Shown here: piece after piece, positions 1 through 8,795 of the stretch
Layout: each line of letters opens with the position of its first letter
Position numbering within the stretch: position 1 is the stretch's first letter
NCBI GenBank assembly: GCA_016744895.1
Contig: JADGDK010000005.1
Coordinates: 1 to 52,964 of the forward strand
Source: Campylobacterales bacterium
GTDB lineage: Bacteria > Campylobacterota > Campylobacteria > Campylobacterales > QNZT01
DNA: 52,964 nt
Direction: 5' to 3'
Position numbers and translations under genes: made by a program
Notes under the pieces: generated by a model
The model's database searches: none
The model's input: only the letters and a program-made list of their open reading frames with translations
What the model was told of the DNA's origin: nothing

Positions 1-46
1 AGATAGAATAAACCAAAGTTAGTAACTCACTTTGGCTTATTAAAAG

Positions 47-1093
47 TTAATTTAAATGATAGATAAATGCATCATTTTTTAATTTTTGTAAGTATTTCAT
101 AGCAACACCAGCTTCAATTCTACTCTCATAAGGTCCAACAAGTACTAAAGTTGCCTCTTTACCGCGTTTTTCCACGTTATGTAATACATAATGATAATCT
201 TTTTGCTCTAACCTATTGGTCAATGATTCACCTTTTCCATGAAAAAGTGCAGCCATCTGTACATAGTATCCACTATCTGTAGCTTCTAAACCAAATGTTT
301 CAGTTGTTTCATTTAACTGTAATGCTTCGTCTATAGTTTCATCTTCATCAAGTATGATTGCATTTGCAGGTATCTCTTGTTCAACAGACCCAGGTTCAAT
401 TATTGTAACTTTTTCTTCAATTTTGGCTGCTTCATTTTTAGAATTTTTTTCAGTATAAAGTTTTTTAAATTCTGCTAAATTTATTGCATTTTGTACATCT
501 GATGTTGCATTTACAGAAGGGATATCTGTTGATTTTTTAGTTGTTGATTTTGATGATCCAGTATTAACACCTAGTCCAATAGTCGCTATGATATCATCAT
601 CATTATTACTAAGTTTTCTAATCCATCTTGCTTCTGTAATAAGATCTACACGTTTACTTAATCCAAATTTTAAACCACCACCAATATTTATAAAGCCTTG
701 TGAACCTTGTTTAGTTGCTGGCGCAACAAGTCCATGTGTTGACTCATTACCTACACCTATCATACCATATGGTCGTATACGGGTTCCAGTATTTTTTTCA
801 TATATTATATTTGCAGAGGCACGTTCTATGTCTGTTCTTGCTCCAGCAGCTCTCTGGGCAGCGCTTCCAACTTCATTATCTGTAGAAGCTTCATAAGCAG
901 CTTGAACACCTACTTCATCATTTAAAAATATAGTTCCTCTAACACCATATAAAATTTCATCATCTTTAAGTCCATCATTTTCTGCTTTAAAAGCTTTACC
1001 TACGGTTGGCATCACTTCTATTTTAACTGCATAAACAGATGTAACCATTACTAAAGCAACCAATGCTGCTAGTAATTTGTTGACTTTTCTCAT
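47..1093 (-). CDS. Outer-membrane beta-barrel-like protein with C-terminal SPOR-like domain
   Basis: N-terminal signal peptide MRKVNKLLAALVALVMVTSVYA; barrel-like repeats (IRPYGMIGVGNES, GGGLKFGLSKRVDLITEARW); C-terminus GYYVQMAALFHGK...YHYVLHNVEKRGKEATLVLVGPYESRIEAGVAMKYLQKL fits SPOR. Confidence 0.7.
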   Translation of the reverse strand: MRKVNKLLAALVALVMVTSVYAVKIEVMPTVGKAFKAENDGLKDDEILYGVRGTIFLNDEVGVQAAYEASTDNEVGSAAQRAAGARTDIERASANIIYEKNTGTRIRPYGMIGVGNESTHGLVAPATKQGSQGFINIGGGLKFGLSKRVDLITEARWIRKLSNNDDDIIATIGLGVNTGSSKSTTKKSTDIPSVNATSDVQNAINLAEFKKLYTEKNSKNEAAKIEEKVTIIEPGSVEQEIPANAIILDEDETIDEALQLNETTETFGLEATDSGYYVQMAALFHGKGESLTNRLEQKDYHYVLHNVEKRGKEATLVLVGPYESRIEAGVAMKYLQKLKNDAFIYHLN

Positions 1094-1210
1094 AAGTCAC
1101 TCCTTTATTTTAATTGCGTAGATTATAATAGTATTGTGATAATGACTCATTAAAAAATTTTAATCAATAAGTTGATATAATTTAATTTTAATAGGAGAGA
1201 AGGAAATTAT

Positions 1211-3682
1211 TTGAATCTTAATCTAAAGATAGAAGCATTAATAGCTAAGAATTGCAGTGACTTTGAAGTTTCAAAGGCCATTAAAGATGAGATAAAAACA
1301 TATATAAACTCCCTAAATTTCATCTTTGAAGAGAATCAGGGAAAAAATTTTCTTGTTAAGCATACAAAGTCTATTGATGGATATATTAAACAAATCTTTA
1401 AATATGCACTTAGAAAACACTTTGGTGCGTACCAGCCATTAGTTAATACACTTCCCATTACAATTGTCTCGTTAGGCTCTTATGCGAGAGAACAATTATC
1501 AGTTTATTCTGACATTGATCTTATGATCGTATATGATAAAGTTGAGGGGTATAATTTACAGCCTATTATTGAGACTATCTTGCAAATTGCTTGGGATAGT
1601 GGATTAAAACTTGGACATAGAGTCCATGAACTCTCTGATCTTTTTCCATCGAGTCTTAAAGATCAAACAATTAAAACTGCTCTTATAGAGTCAAGATATT
1701 TGTGTGGTTCAAAATATCTTTGGATGTACACTGAAAGAGAACTCTCAAAAATTCGAATACATGAACCCAAAGATTTCATATTAGCTAAAATTTCTGAGCG
1801 AAATGATAGATTAAAGAAGTATCCTTTTAACATGCAGCCAAATATCAAATCTTCTGCTGGAGGGCTTAGAGATTTAAATACACTTTTTTGGATCTCAAAT
1901 GCACTTTATAATATTAAAAGAGTTAAAGATCTAACACCTCATATTATATCTGAGCATGATTATTCTGGCTTGATGCACGCAGTTGAGTTTTTGTATCGGA
2001 TTCGTGCTGCACTACATTTAAGTGCTCAAAAAAAACAAGACCAGCTCTATCTACATTTTGTCCCTGATGTTGCAAAAAAACTTAAATTGACGCAAAGAAG
2101 ATTAGTTGAAAAAACTTTTGAATCAATGCTAAAAATAGAAACCAGTTGTGAATATTTCATTAAAAAAATTACATATGATATGTTAAATGAAAAGGGAACG
2201 CTTTTAACAAGTGTTGAAATTAAAGATGATATTGTATTGAGTCCACTTGATGCTAAGACAGAAACATTAGACTATTTTTTAGAGCACTTTTTACAATCAC
2301 AAGATAAAAATTACTCCTTTGATGCTACATATGTTCATCAATTGCAAAAAGCAAAAAAAGGAAAACTCCAAGCTAAGATGATTAAAACACTATTTTATCG
2401 TGATCATCTTTATAGCTTTTTAGTTGCTTTATATAAATCAAAACAGTTAGCGATACTTTTTCCTCCTATGAAAAAAATTGCACATTTACCTCAATTTGAT
2501 GGATACCACAAGTATCCTGTCGACATACACTCAATTAGAACAATTTCAGCATTAGAAAATATCAACGATATGAATGTCAAAAAGCTTTTTGTATCATTTA
2601 GCAATGAAGAGAAAGCACTTTTAAGAGTTGTAACATTTTTACACGATTGTGGTAAAGGGCGTAAAAAAGACCATAGTCAATTAGGTGCTGTGCTTGTTAA
2701 AGATTTTGTTAATGCATTGGGTTTTAAATCAGAGTTTGTGAACTATGCTTCAACTCTTGTAAGATACCATACTCTTATGAGCAATATTGCTAGCCGTGAA
2801 GATATCTATAGTGAAAAAGTTATTTTTTCATTTATCTCCAAACTTAAAGATTTAAAAGTTTTAGAGCTTCTTTTTGTACTTACATACGCCGATATAGAAT
2901 CTGTTGGTAAAGGGGCTTATTCAAGTTTTAATGCGAGAGTATTAAATGAGCTTTTTATCATAGCTAGTGAAGCTTTTGCCAATAAAAAACGAATTACTGA
3001 AGCACAAAAGAGAGCAAAAAAAGATAATATATTAAAAAAGAGTATAGCGTTTCATAATACAAGTAAAGTGTTGCAAAAAAAGATTCTTGCTATTGAGTCA
3101 AATTTACTTTTTTTCAAATACTTTCCTGAAGAAATTGTTAAAATTTCTTCTTGGGTATATTCACTTGAAAAATCATATGATTATACGATATCAACACAAG
3201 GTCCTTTAGTGATAGAACTCATAAGAAAAGAGAATTTAAATCTTGGTTTTTTACTTGGAAAACTCTCAAATTTTAATGTTACTTCAATGGATATATTTAA
3301 AATATTTGATAATGTAAAATATTTTAGAGTAGAATTTTTAGAAGAAATTGAAAAAGATGATAAGATATTTATTCAAGAAATTATCAACAATTCATTTGAT
3401 ATGAATAAAAAAATAAAACTAACAGACTCTAAAATGCTTAAGAGTGAAATTAGTATTAACTGTAATCACTCTAAAACGTATGCAAGGATGAGCGTTCATA
3501 CAAAAGATAATCCTGCACTTTTAGCTAATATAATGTCAACATTTGACGATATAGGGATAGACATCGCGAGTGCAAAGATACAAACTATTAAAAACAGAGC
3601 TAGAAATCTATTCTTAATTGAAAAAAATGGTAAATTTTGCACTAATCAAGAAGAGGTCATAAAAAGATTAACAACAAAGTAA
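1211..3682 (+). CDS. glnD: [Protein-PII] uridylyltransferase / HD-domain and ACT-domain protein
   Basis: TTG start; nucleotidyltransferase motif GSYAREQLSVYSDIDLMIVYD, HD motif FLHDCGKGRKKDHSQLG, C-terminal ACT-like region. Confidence 0.9.
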   Translation: MNLNLKIEALIAKNCSDFEVSKAIKDEIKTYINSLNFIFEENQGKNFLVKHTKSIDGYIKQIFKYALRKHFGAYQPLVNTLPITIVSLGSYAREQLSVYSDIDLMIVYDKVEGYNLQPIIETILQIAWDSGLKLGHRVHELSDLFPSSLKDQTIKTALIESRYLCGSKYLWMYTERELSKIRIHEPKDFILAKISERNDRLKKYPFNMQPNIKSSAGGLRDLNTLFWISNALYNIKRVKDLTPHIISEHDYSGLMHAVEFLYRIRAALHLSAQKKQDQLYLHFVPDVAKKLKLTQRRLVEKTFESMLKIETSCEYFIKKITYDMLNEKGTLLTSVEIKDDIVLSPLDAKTETLDYFLEHFLQSQDKNYSFDATYVHQLQKAKKGKLQAKMIKTLFYRDHLYSFLVALYKSKQLAILFPPMKKIAHLPQFDGYHKYPVDIHSIRTISALENINDMNVKKLFVSFSNEEKALLRVVTFLHDCGKGRKKDHSQLGAVLVKDFVNALGFKSEFVNYASTLVRYHTLMSNIASREDIYSEKVIFSFISKLKDLKVLELLFVLTYADIESVGKGAYSSFNARVLNELFIIASEAFANKKRITEAQKRAKKDNILKKSIAFHNTSKVLQKKILAIESNLLFFKYFPEEIVKISSWVYSLEKSYDYTISTQGPLVIELIRKENLNLGFLLGKLSNFNVTSMDIFKIFDNVKYFRVEFLEEIEKDDKIFIQEIINNSFDMNKKIKLTDSKMLKSEISINCNHSKTYARMSVHTKDNPALLANIMSTFDDIGIDIASAKIQTIKNRARNLFLIEKNGKFCTNQEEVIKRLTTK

Positions 3683-3695
3683 AAGGATAAAAAAT

Positions 3696-5507
3696 ATGTG
3701 TGGAATCGTTGGTTATATTGGTAAATCAGAGATTAAAGATATATTAGTTGATGGACTAAGAGAGTTAGAATATAGAGGATATGACTCTGCAGGTATTGCG
3801 GTTTTACAAAATGATGAGATCAAATCTTATAAAGCAGTGGGTAAGCTTGTAAACTTAGAGGAGAAAACAAAAGATTTTACTTCTGATGGTTTTGGCATGG
3901 GAATTGGGCATACACGTTGGGCAACACATGGTAAACCAACAGAACTCAATGCTCATCCTCATCTTGGAGAATTTTCTTATGTAGTACATAATGGAATTAT
4001 TGAAAATTATCAAGAGCTTAAAAAAATGCTTCAAGATGAAGGGATTACTTTTTTAAGTCAAACAGATACGGAAGTTATCGTACATCTTTTTGAGAAAAAT
4101 TACAAAGCATTAAATGACCCAATGAAAGCATTTGAAAAAACAGTTGAAACACTTGAGGGAGCTTATGCCGTACTTCTTATCACAAAAGTAGATCCTGAAA
4201 AAATTTACTTTGCCAAACATGGCTCACCAATGATCGTAGGAAATGATGATACAGGTGCAATTCATTTTGGGTCAAGTGACGCTGCACTTATTGGAAAAGC
4301 AACGGAAGTGATTTATCTTGATGATGGAGATTATGGATACACTTCAGTTGATGGTATCGAACTATTTCATGATAAAATATCTAAAAATTTAAGTAAAAAA
4401 GCACTTATTGGAGATAAAATCTCTGCACAAAAAGGTGGTTTTAGATTTTTTATGGAAAAAGAGATCTATGAACAGAGTGAAGTTTTAGGAGATACACTTA
4501 TCGGCCGTGTGCTTGATGAAAAAATTAACTTTGATGAACTAGATGAAAACTTTTTTGAAGGTATTGAAGAGATTAAAATCTGTGCTTGTGGAACAAGTTA
4601 CAACTCTGGACTTGCATGCTCATATATCTTTGAGAGACAAGCAAAAATCAAAGCAACAGTAGAAGTGGCAAGTGAATTTAGATATAAAGATCCACTACTT
4701 ACTAAAAATACACTTTTTGTTGTTATCTCGCAAAGTGGAGAGACTGCTGATACACTTGAAGCACTTAAGATGGCAAAAGCAGCAGGGCTAAAAACTTTAG
4801 CAATCTGTAATGTAGATAATTCATCAATTGTAAGAATTTCAGATCACACAATTCTTGCACGTGCTGGTATCGAAAAAGGGGTTGCAAGTACAAAAGCATT
4901 TGCAACTCAAGTGATGGCAATGTGGATGTTAGCAATTTACATCGCACAAATTAGAAATACGATGACATCTGAAGAGATTAAAGTAGAGATTGAAGCGATG
5001 CGTCATATCCCTACAACTGTTGTGGTTTCTGATAAGCTACATGAGAAAATGAAAAGACTCTCAAAAAGATATCTCCACGGTCATGGTTTCTTTTTCATCG
5101 GAAGAGATATGTTCTTTCCTCTTGCACTTGAGGGAGCATTAAAATTAAAAGAGATCTCCTATCTTCATGCAGAGGGTTATCCTGCTGGTGAGATGAAACA
5201 CGGTCCAATTGCCTTAGCTGATAGTGAGTTGTTTACTGTAGCACTTATGCCGAAAACACTTCATTTTGATAAAATCAAAAGTAATGTTGAAGAATTAGCG
5301 GCAAGAGATGCAACTATCCTTGCAATATCTCCAGAGCGAATTGAGTTAACAGATGATTATGTACATACTTATCATAGTGAACATCCAATGAGTGAATTTT
5401 TTGAGATGATGGTAATTACACAACTTTTAGCATTAGAGGTTTCTATTCGTTTAGGAAATGATGTAGATATGCCAAGAAACTTGGCAAAATCTGTTACTGT
5501 AGAATAA
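3696..5507 (+). CDS. glmS: Glutamine--fructose-6-phosphate aminotransferase (isomerizing)
   Basis: MCGIVGYIG N-terminus, GHTRWATHGKPTELNAHPH, two SIS domains, C-terminal PRNLAKSVTVE. Confidence 0.97.
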   Translation: MCGIVGYIGKSEIKDILVDGLRELEYRGYDSAGIAVLQNDEIKSYKAVGKLVNLEEKTKDFTSDGFGMGIGHTRWATHGKPTELNAHPHLGEFSYVVHNGIIENYQELKKMLQDEGITFLSQTDTEVIVHLFEKNYKALNDPMKAFEKTVETLEGAYAVLLITKVDPEKIYFAKHGSPMIVGNDDTGAIHFGSSDAALIGKATEVIYLDDGDYGYTSVDGIELFHDKISKNLSKKALIGDKISAQKGGFRFFMEKEIYEQSEVLGDTLIGRVLDEKINFDELDENFFEGIEEIKICACGTSYNSGLACSYIFERQAKIKATVEVASEFRYKDPLLTKNTLFVVISQSGETADTLEALKMAKAAGLKTLAICNVDNSSIVRISDHTILARAGIEKGVASTKAFATQVMAMWMLAIYIAQIRNTMTSEEIKVEIEAMRHIPTTVVVSDKLHEKMKRLSKRYLHGHGFFFIGRDMFFPLALEGALKLKEISYLHAEGYPAGEMKHGPIALADSELFTVALMPKTLHFDKIKSNVEELAARDATILAISPERIELTDDYVHTYHSEHPMSEFFEMMVITQLLALEVSIRLGNDVDMPRNLAKSVTVE

Positions 5508-5510
5508 ACA

Positions 5511-5537
5511 TTTCAGGGCAGTTTTGTTGCCCTGAAA
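5511..5537. terminator. Hairpin between convergent genes (bidirectional terminator candidate)
   Basis: TTTCAGGGCA-GTTTTGT-TGCCCTGAAA, 10-bp perfect stem. Confidence 0.7.
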
Positions 5538-5555
5538 ACAGAAATAATGCTTCTG

Positions 5556-7310
5556 TTAAAATAGACAAGAAGGATTTAATTTGATTTCTTTATCGTCTAT
5601 TGTTAATTCAATATCTTTTACATAATGTACGGAATGTTCATCAGCATGATGCTTACCAGCTTGAATATAAATATAGTCAATACCATCTTGTTTATCTATA
5701 GGGATAGCTACATCAATTTGGTAATTTACAAAATCTTTCATCGGACCTTGATCCCAATATTTACCAAAGCTATAGTATGTGTTATAAGTACCTTCGATAT
5801 AAGTATCATTAACTGATATAACTTGTCCTTGATTAGGGTATATCCAATCCCATATACGTGTCAACTGATGTGTTGATCCATCTAAATATCTAATATAAAC
5901 TCCAATACAACCTGATGCATCAGGAGTATTATAAAAACCAGTAAGTTTACATTTAAAATGTGTTAATTTTTCCCCAGTAAAAGGATACTTAACATGTCCA
6001 TCTGTATATGATCCCGAAGATGGCAAATCAAACCAAAGACCATAATTTGGATGAATTTTTGGATTTGGTGAACCAACAATTTCTAAATTACAACTAACAC
6101 TAATAATCTCTCCTGTACCTTGAAGGTAATAAAAATCATTCTCTTTTTTGTTATCCCAATCATCATAATCTGCATCAAGGATTTTCTCTCCTCCGAAGCT
6201 TGCTTTTACGTAAATTTTTTTCTCTTTATCCTCTGGATATAAAGGATCTTGCACTTGATACAAATATTTTGATGTATCAAAAGGATATACATTTTTACCC
6301 ATTGTAATGTTTGTTGAATCAAATAAATGCTTAACAGTTATACGATAATCTTTAGTTCCCTCCTCAGACTTTTCATCTATCGCCCATTGGGAAGATTTCT
6401 CTTTAAGAGTATCTAGCTTAGTTCCAATTTCTGCCATGATTAAGTCTTTTGCTATACTATTTGTAAGCTTTTTATCGTCAAAAGGATTGATATACTCCTT
6501 ACCATAATTTGATTTCTCTTTATCTCCCTCTTTTAAGGCTTCTCCCATATAAAAAGCAAATGAGTGTACATTACTATCAAGTCCATCCTCAATTCCTTTC
6601 CAAGAGTTTTTATATATCTCTGCAACCTGATTTTTATAAATATAGTTATGATCTGGTCTTTTAACTCTTGGTTCACCATCATAAAATTCCCATTCGACCT
6701 TTCTTACGTCACAAGATGTCATCGATGATAATTCAGCTCCTAAAGTTGCTATTCGTGGAACCACATCATTATCCCAGTCTATTCCAGGTGTATGTGGTTT
6801 GATATTTGCACTCATTGGAGAAGCAACACTAATAGCTTCAAAATAGTTTTGCATCCAACCATCCTTGCTCTCTTCCCCTAAAGCTTCATAGGCTTCACGA
6901 GTATATAAGTTTCCTTGGGAATGTGCTACTACCAATACTTTATGCCCACTCTCTATACTAGCTTTATATTTATTTATCTGTGTTCTTAAATCTGCACCAT
7001 GAGAAGAGAACATATCAGTTAACCCTACCCAATCAAACTTTTGCATCATAGACTCTAATAAATCCCATTTTTGTCCATGTGTTTCGTTATATGCTGTATC
7101 AAAGTTTAATTCTTTTTTCATTTTAACTGCACTACGATTATAAAAGTTATTTTTTATATTCTTTCTAATTAAGCGCATATTTGCAATAGCTTCATGCTTT
7201 TTAGTTAAAATACCATTTGCAAAATAAACATCAGTTTTAGTCTCATCTATAGCTGCAAAAATTGAGAGTGGATATAAACAAAGCAGTAAAAGAATAATCA
7301 CTTTTTTCAT
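5556..7310 (-). CDS. Secreted lipase-like alpha/beta-hydrolase with C-terminal beta-rich region
   Basis: Signal peptide MKKVIILLLLCLYPLSIFA; nucleophile elbow VVAHSQGNLYTREAYEAL; downstream Asp (DWDNDVVPRI) and His (NVHSFAFYM) candidates. Confidence 0.65.
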   Translation of the reverse strand: MKKVIILLLLCLYPLSIFAAIDETKTDVYFANGILTKKHEAIANMRLIRKNIKNNFYNRSAVKMKKELNFDTAYNETHGQKWDLLESMMQKFDWVGLTDMFSSHGADLRTQINKYKASIESGHKVLVVAHSQGNLYTREAYEALGEESKDGWMQNYFEAISVASPMSANIKPHTPGIDWDNDVVPRIATLGAELSSMTSCDVRKVEWEFYDGEPRVKRPDHNYIYKNQVAEIYKNSWKGIEDGLDSNVHSFAFYMGEALKEGDKEKSNYGKEYINPFDDKKLTNSIAKDLIMAEIGTKLDTLKEKSSQWAIDEKSEEGTKDYRITVKHLFDSTNITMGKNVYPFDTSKYLYQVQDPLYPEDKEKKIYVKASFGGEKILDADYDDWDNKKENDFYYLQGTGEIISVSCNLEIVGSPNPKIHPNYGLWFDLPSSGSYTDGHVKYPFTGEKLTHFKCKLTGFYNTPDASGCIGVYIRYLDGSTHQLTRIWDWIYPNQGQVISVNDTYIEGTYNTYYSFGKYWDQGPMKDFVNYQIDVAIPIDKQDGIDYIYIQAGKHHADEHSVHYVKDIELTIDDKEIKLNPSCLF

Positions 7311-8587
7311 TATTGACCTCCCAATAAAGCATCTACATCAAAATTACATTTGTCTTTAGATTCTGGTGCTGGAGTTAAACGATACACTCCACCACTAAGT
7401 GTTTTGTCATGTTCTAAAAATGCTTCTTTTCTTTCTTTAGTATTTAACTCTAACCATTCATATTTATCCAACATATATTCATCAATTAAAATTGGATCCC
7501 CAAACTCTTCAGCATCATCTTGAAAATAAAAATTACACTCTTGTGCATCTTGAAGTTTTATATGAAGTTCAGAGTTTAAAGGATTATCTAATATCTCTTG
7601 ATAAGCTCTCGCCCCCTGAAATCCAATCTCTGTCACAATTTTATGATGGTCTTTATATCTATTGATGATAAATCTCTCCACATCATCCCGAACCCCATTA
7701 TCATTAAAATCAATACCAAGCAAAGTAGAATTATTAACACTTTCATCTGGTTCAGGTGGAAGTCTATAACCGTTTATCTCTATATATACAGTTACTGGTA
7801 TCATTTGAGAGCTTACATTTTCATAACTTGCTTGTATGAGTGTTTCACCCTCTTTTGTTGCTTGTAGTGTTGTATTGTCTATTGTTGCTATAGACTCATC
7901 TGCTATACTCCAAGTGAGATTTTCATCTATACTTTGTGTGCTACCATCTTTATAAGTAGCAGTAAGGGTTAATGGTATAGTTGTTCCCTCTTTGATTGAA
8001 ATATCTTCTTGGTTGATATTTAGTGTCTCTACACTATTTTTTTCGATTTTAAATCTATAGGATATTGGAGATACTCTTTTTCTTTCTATTGTTCTAACTC
8101 CTTGTATATGAACTTCATAATATCCATAAGCTAATGGTTTAGAAGCTGTAAATTGTAGTGTTTTATCATCACTCATACTAACCTTTCCTCTAACATGGTG
8201 AGGTTTACAAGCTCTATATTTACGATGTTTTTTTGATTTATCACTACACTTTCGACACATGTTTTTTAATTTTTTATGGTGTATAAACTTCTGTTCACAC
8301 TGTTGTCTCAATCTTGTGTGTTCTCTTTTTTGTTTATTATTGTCATCTTCATTGCATCCCAAAAACATGAGTGATATACTATTTTTACCTCTTCTCTTTG
8401 AGTGTAGTGCTTTGTTAAAAGTGATCTCAATTATTTGTGAAGGATCATAGATGGTAGATTCAGGTTCAGGGTTTAGTGATACGATACTTTCTTGATCGGT
8501 TCCCCTAGATTTGGTTATATCTATCTCTTTTGCTACGAGTGTAACAGCTAAAGAGAACAGCAATATTGTGGTTAAAAGTTTTTTCAC
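7310..8587 (-). CDS. Secreted Ig-like-domain protein with basic Cys-rich insertion and Ca-binding-like motif
   Basis: Signal peptide; Big-like domain (ISIKEGTTIPLTLTATYKDGSTQSIDENLTWSIADESIATID...); DFNDNGVRDDVE motif; shares base 7310 with the downstream lipase-like gene. Confidence 0.6.
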   Translation of the reverse strand: MKKLLTTILLFSLAVTLVAKEIDITKSRGTDQESIVSLNPEPESTIYDPSQIIEITFNKALHSKRRGKNSISLMFLGCNEDDNNKQKREHTRLRQQCEQKFIHHKKLKNMCRKCSDKSKKHRKYRACKPHHVRGKVSMSDDKTLQFTASKPLAYGYYEVHIQGVRTIERKRVSPISYRFKIEKNSVETLNINQEDISIKEGTTIPLTLTATYKDGSTQSIDENLTWSIADESIATIDNTTLQATKEGETLIQASYENVSSQMIPVTVYIEINGYRLPPEPDESVNNSTLLGIDFNDNGVRDDVERFIINRYKDHHKIVTEIGFQGARAYQEILDNPLNSELHIKLQDAQECNFYFQDDAEEFGDPILIDEYMLDKYEWLELNTKERKEAFLEHDKTLSGGVYRLTPAPESKDKCNFDVDALLGGQ

Positions 8588-8629
8588 AATTTCCTCCTAA
8601 AGTAAATTTTATGAGACTATTGTATGTAT

Positions 8630-8656
8630 ATCGGCAGTATTAGTCAAGTATTTATG
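8630..8656 (-). promoter_or_regulatory. sigma28 (FliA)-like promoter upstream of the 8587-5556 gene pair
   Basis: Minus strand TAAATACT-N11-GCCGATAT against TAAAGTTT-N11-GCCGATAA; TAAA-N15-GCCGAT spacing is exact. Confidence 0.45.
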
Positions 8657-8795
8657 ACTTAAATGATTTAAAATGGGGGGGTGTTACTGTGGGTTACAGA
8701 TGGGTTTTTAGGAATTAAAAATGTTTAATTTTTGAAAAATTATCTAGACATATTAAAATTTTGCTATTATCATAAAAATTTTTTCTAGGATAAAG

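Noticed and set aside
588-896. Plus-strand 102-aa ORF
   Set aside because: Antisense to the well-supported SPOR/OMP gene; no domain-like pattern or ribosome-binding site.
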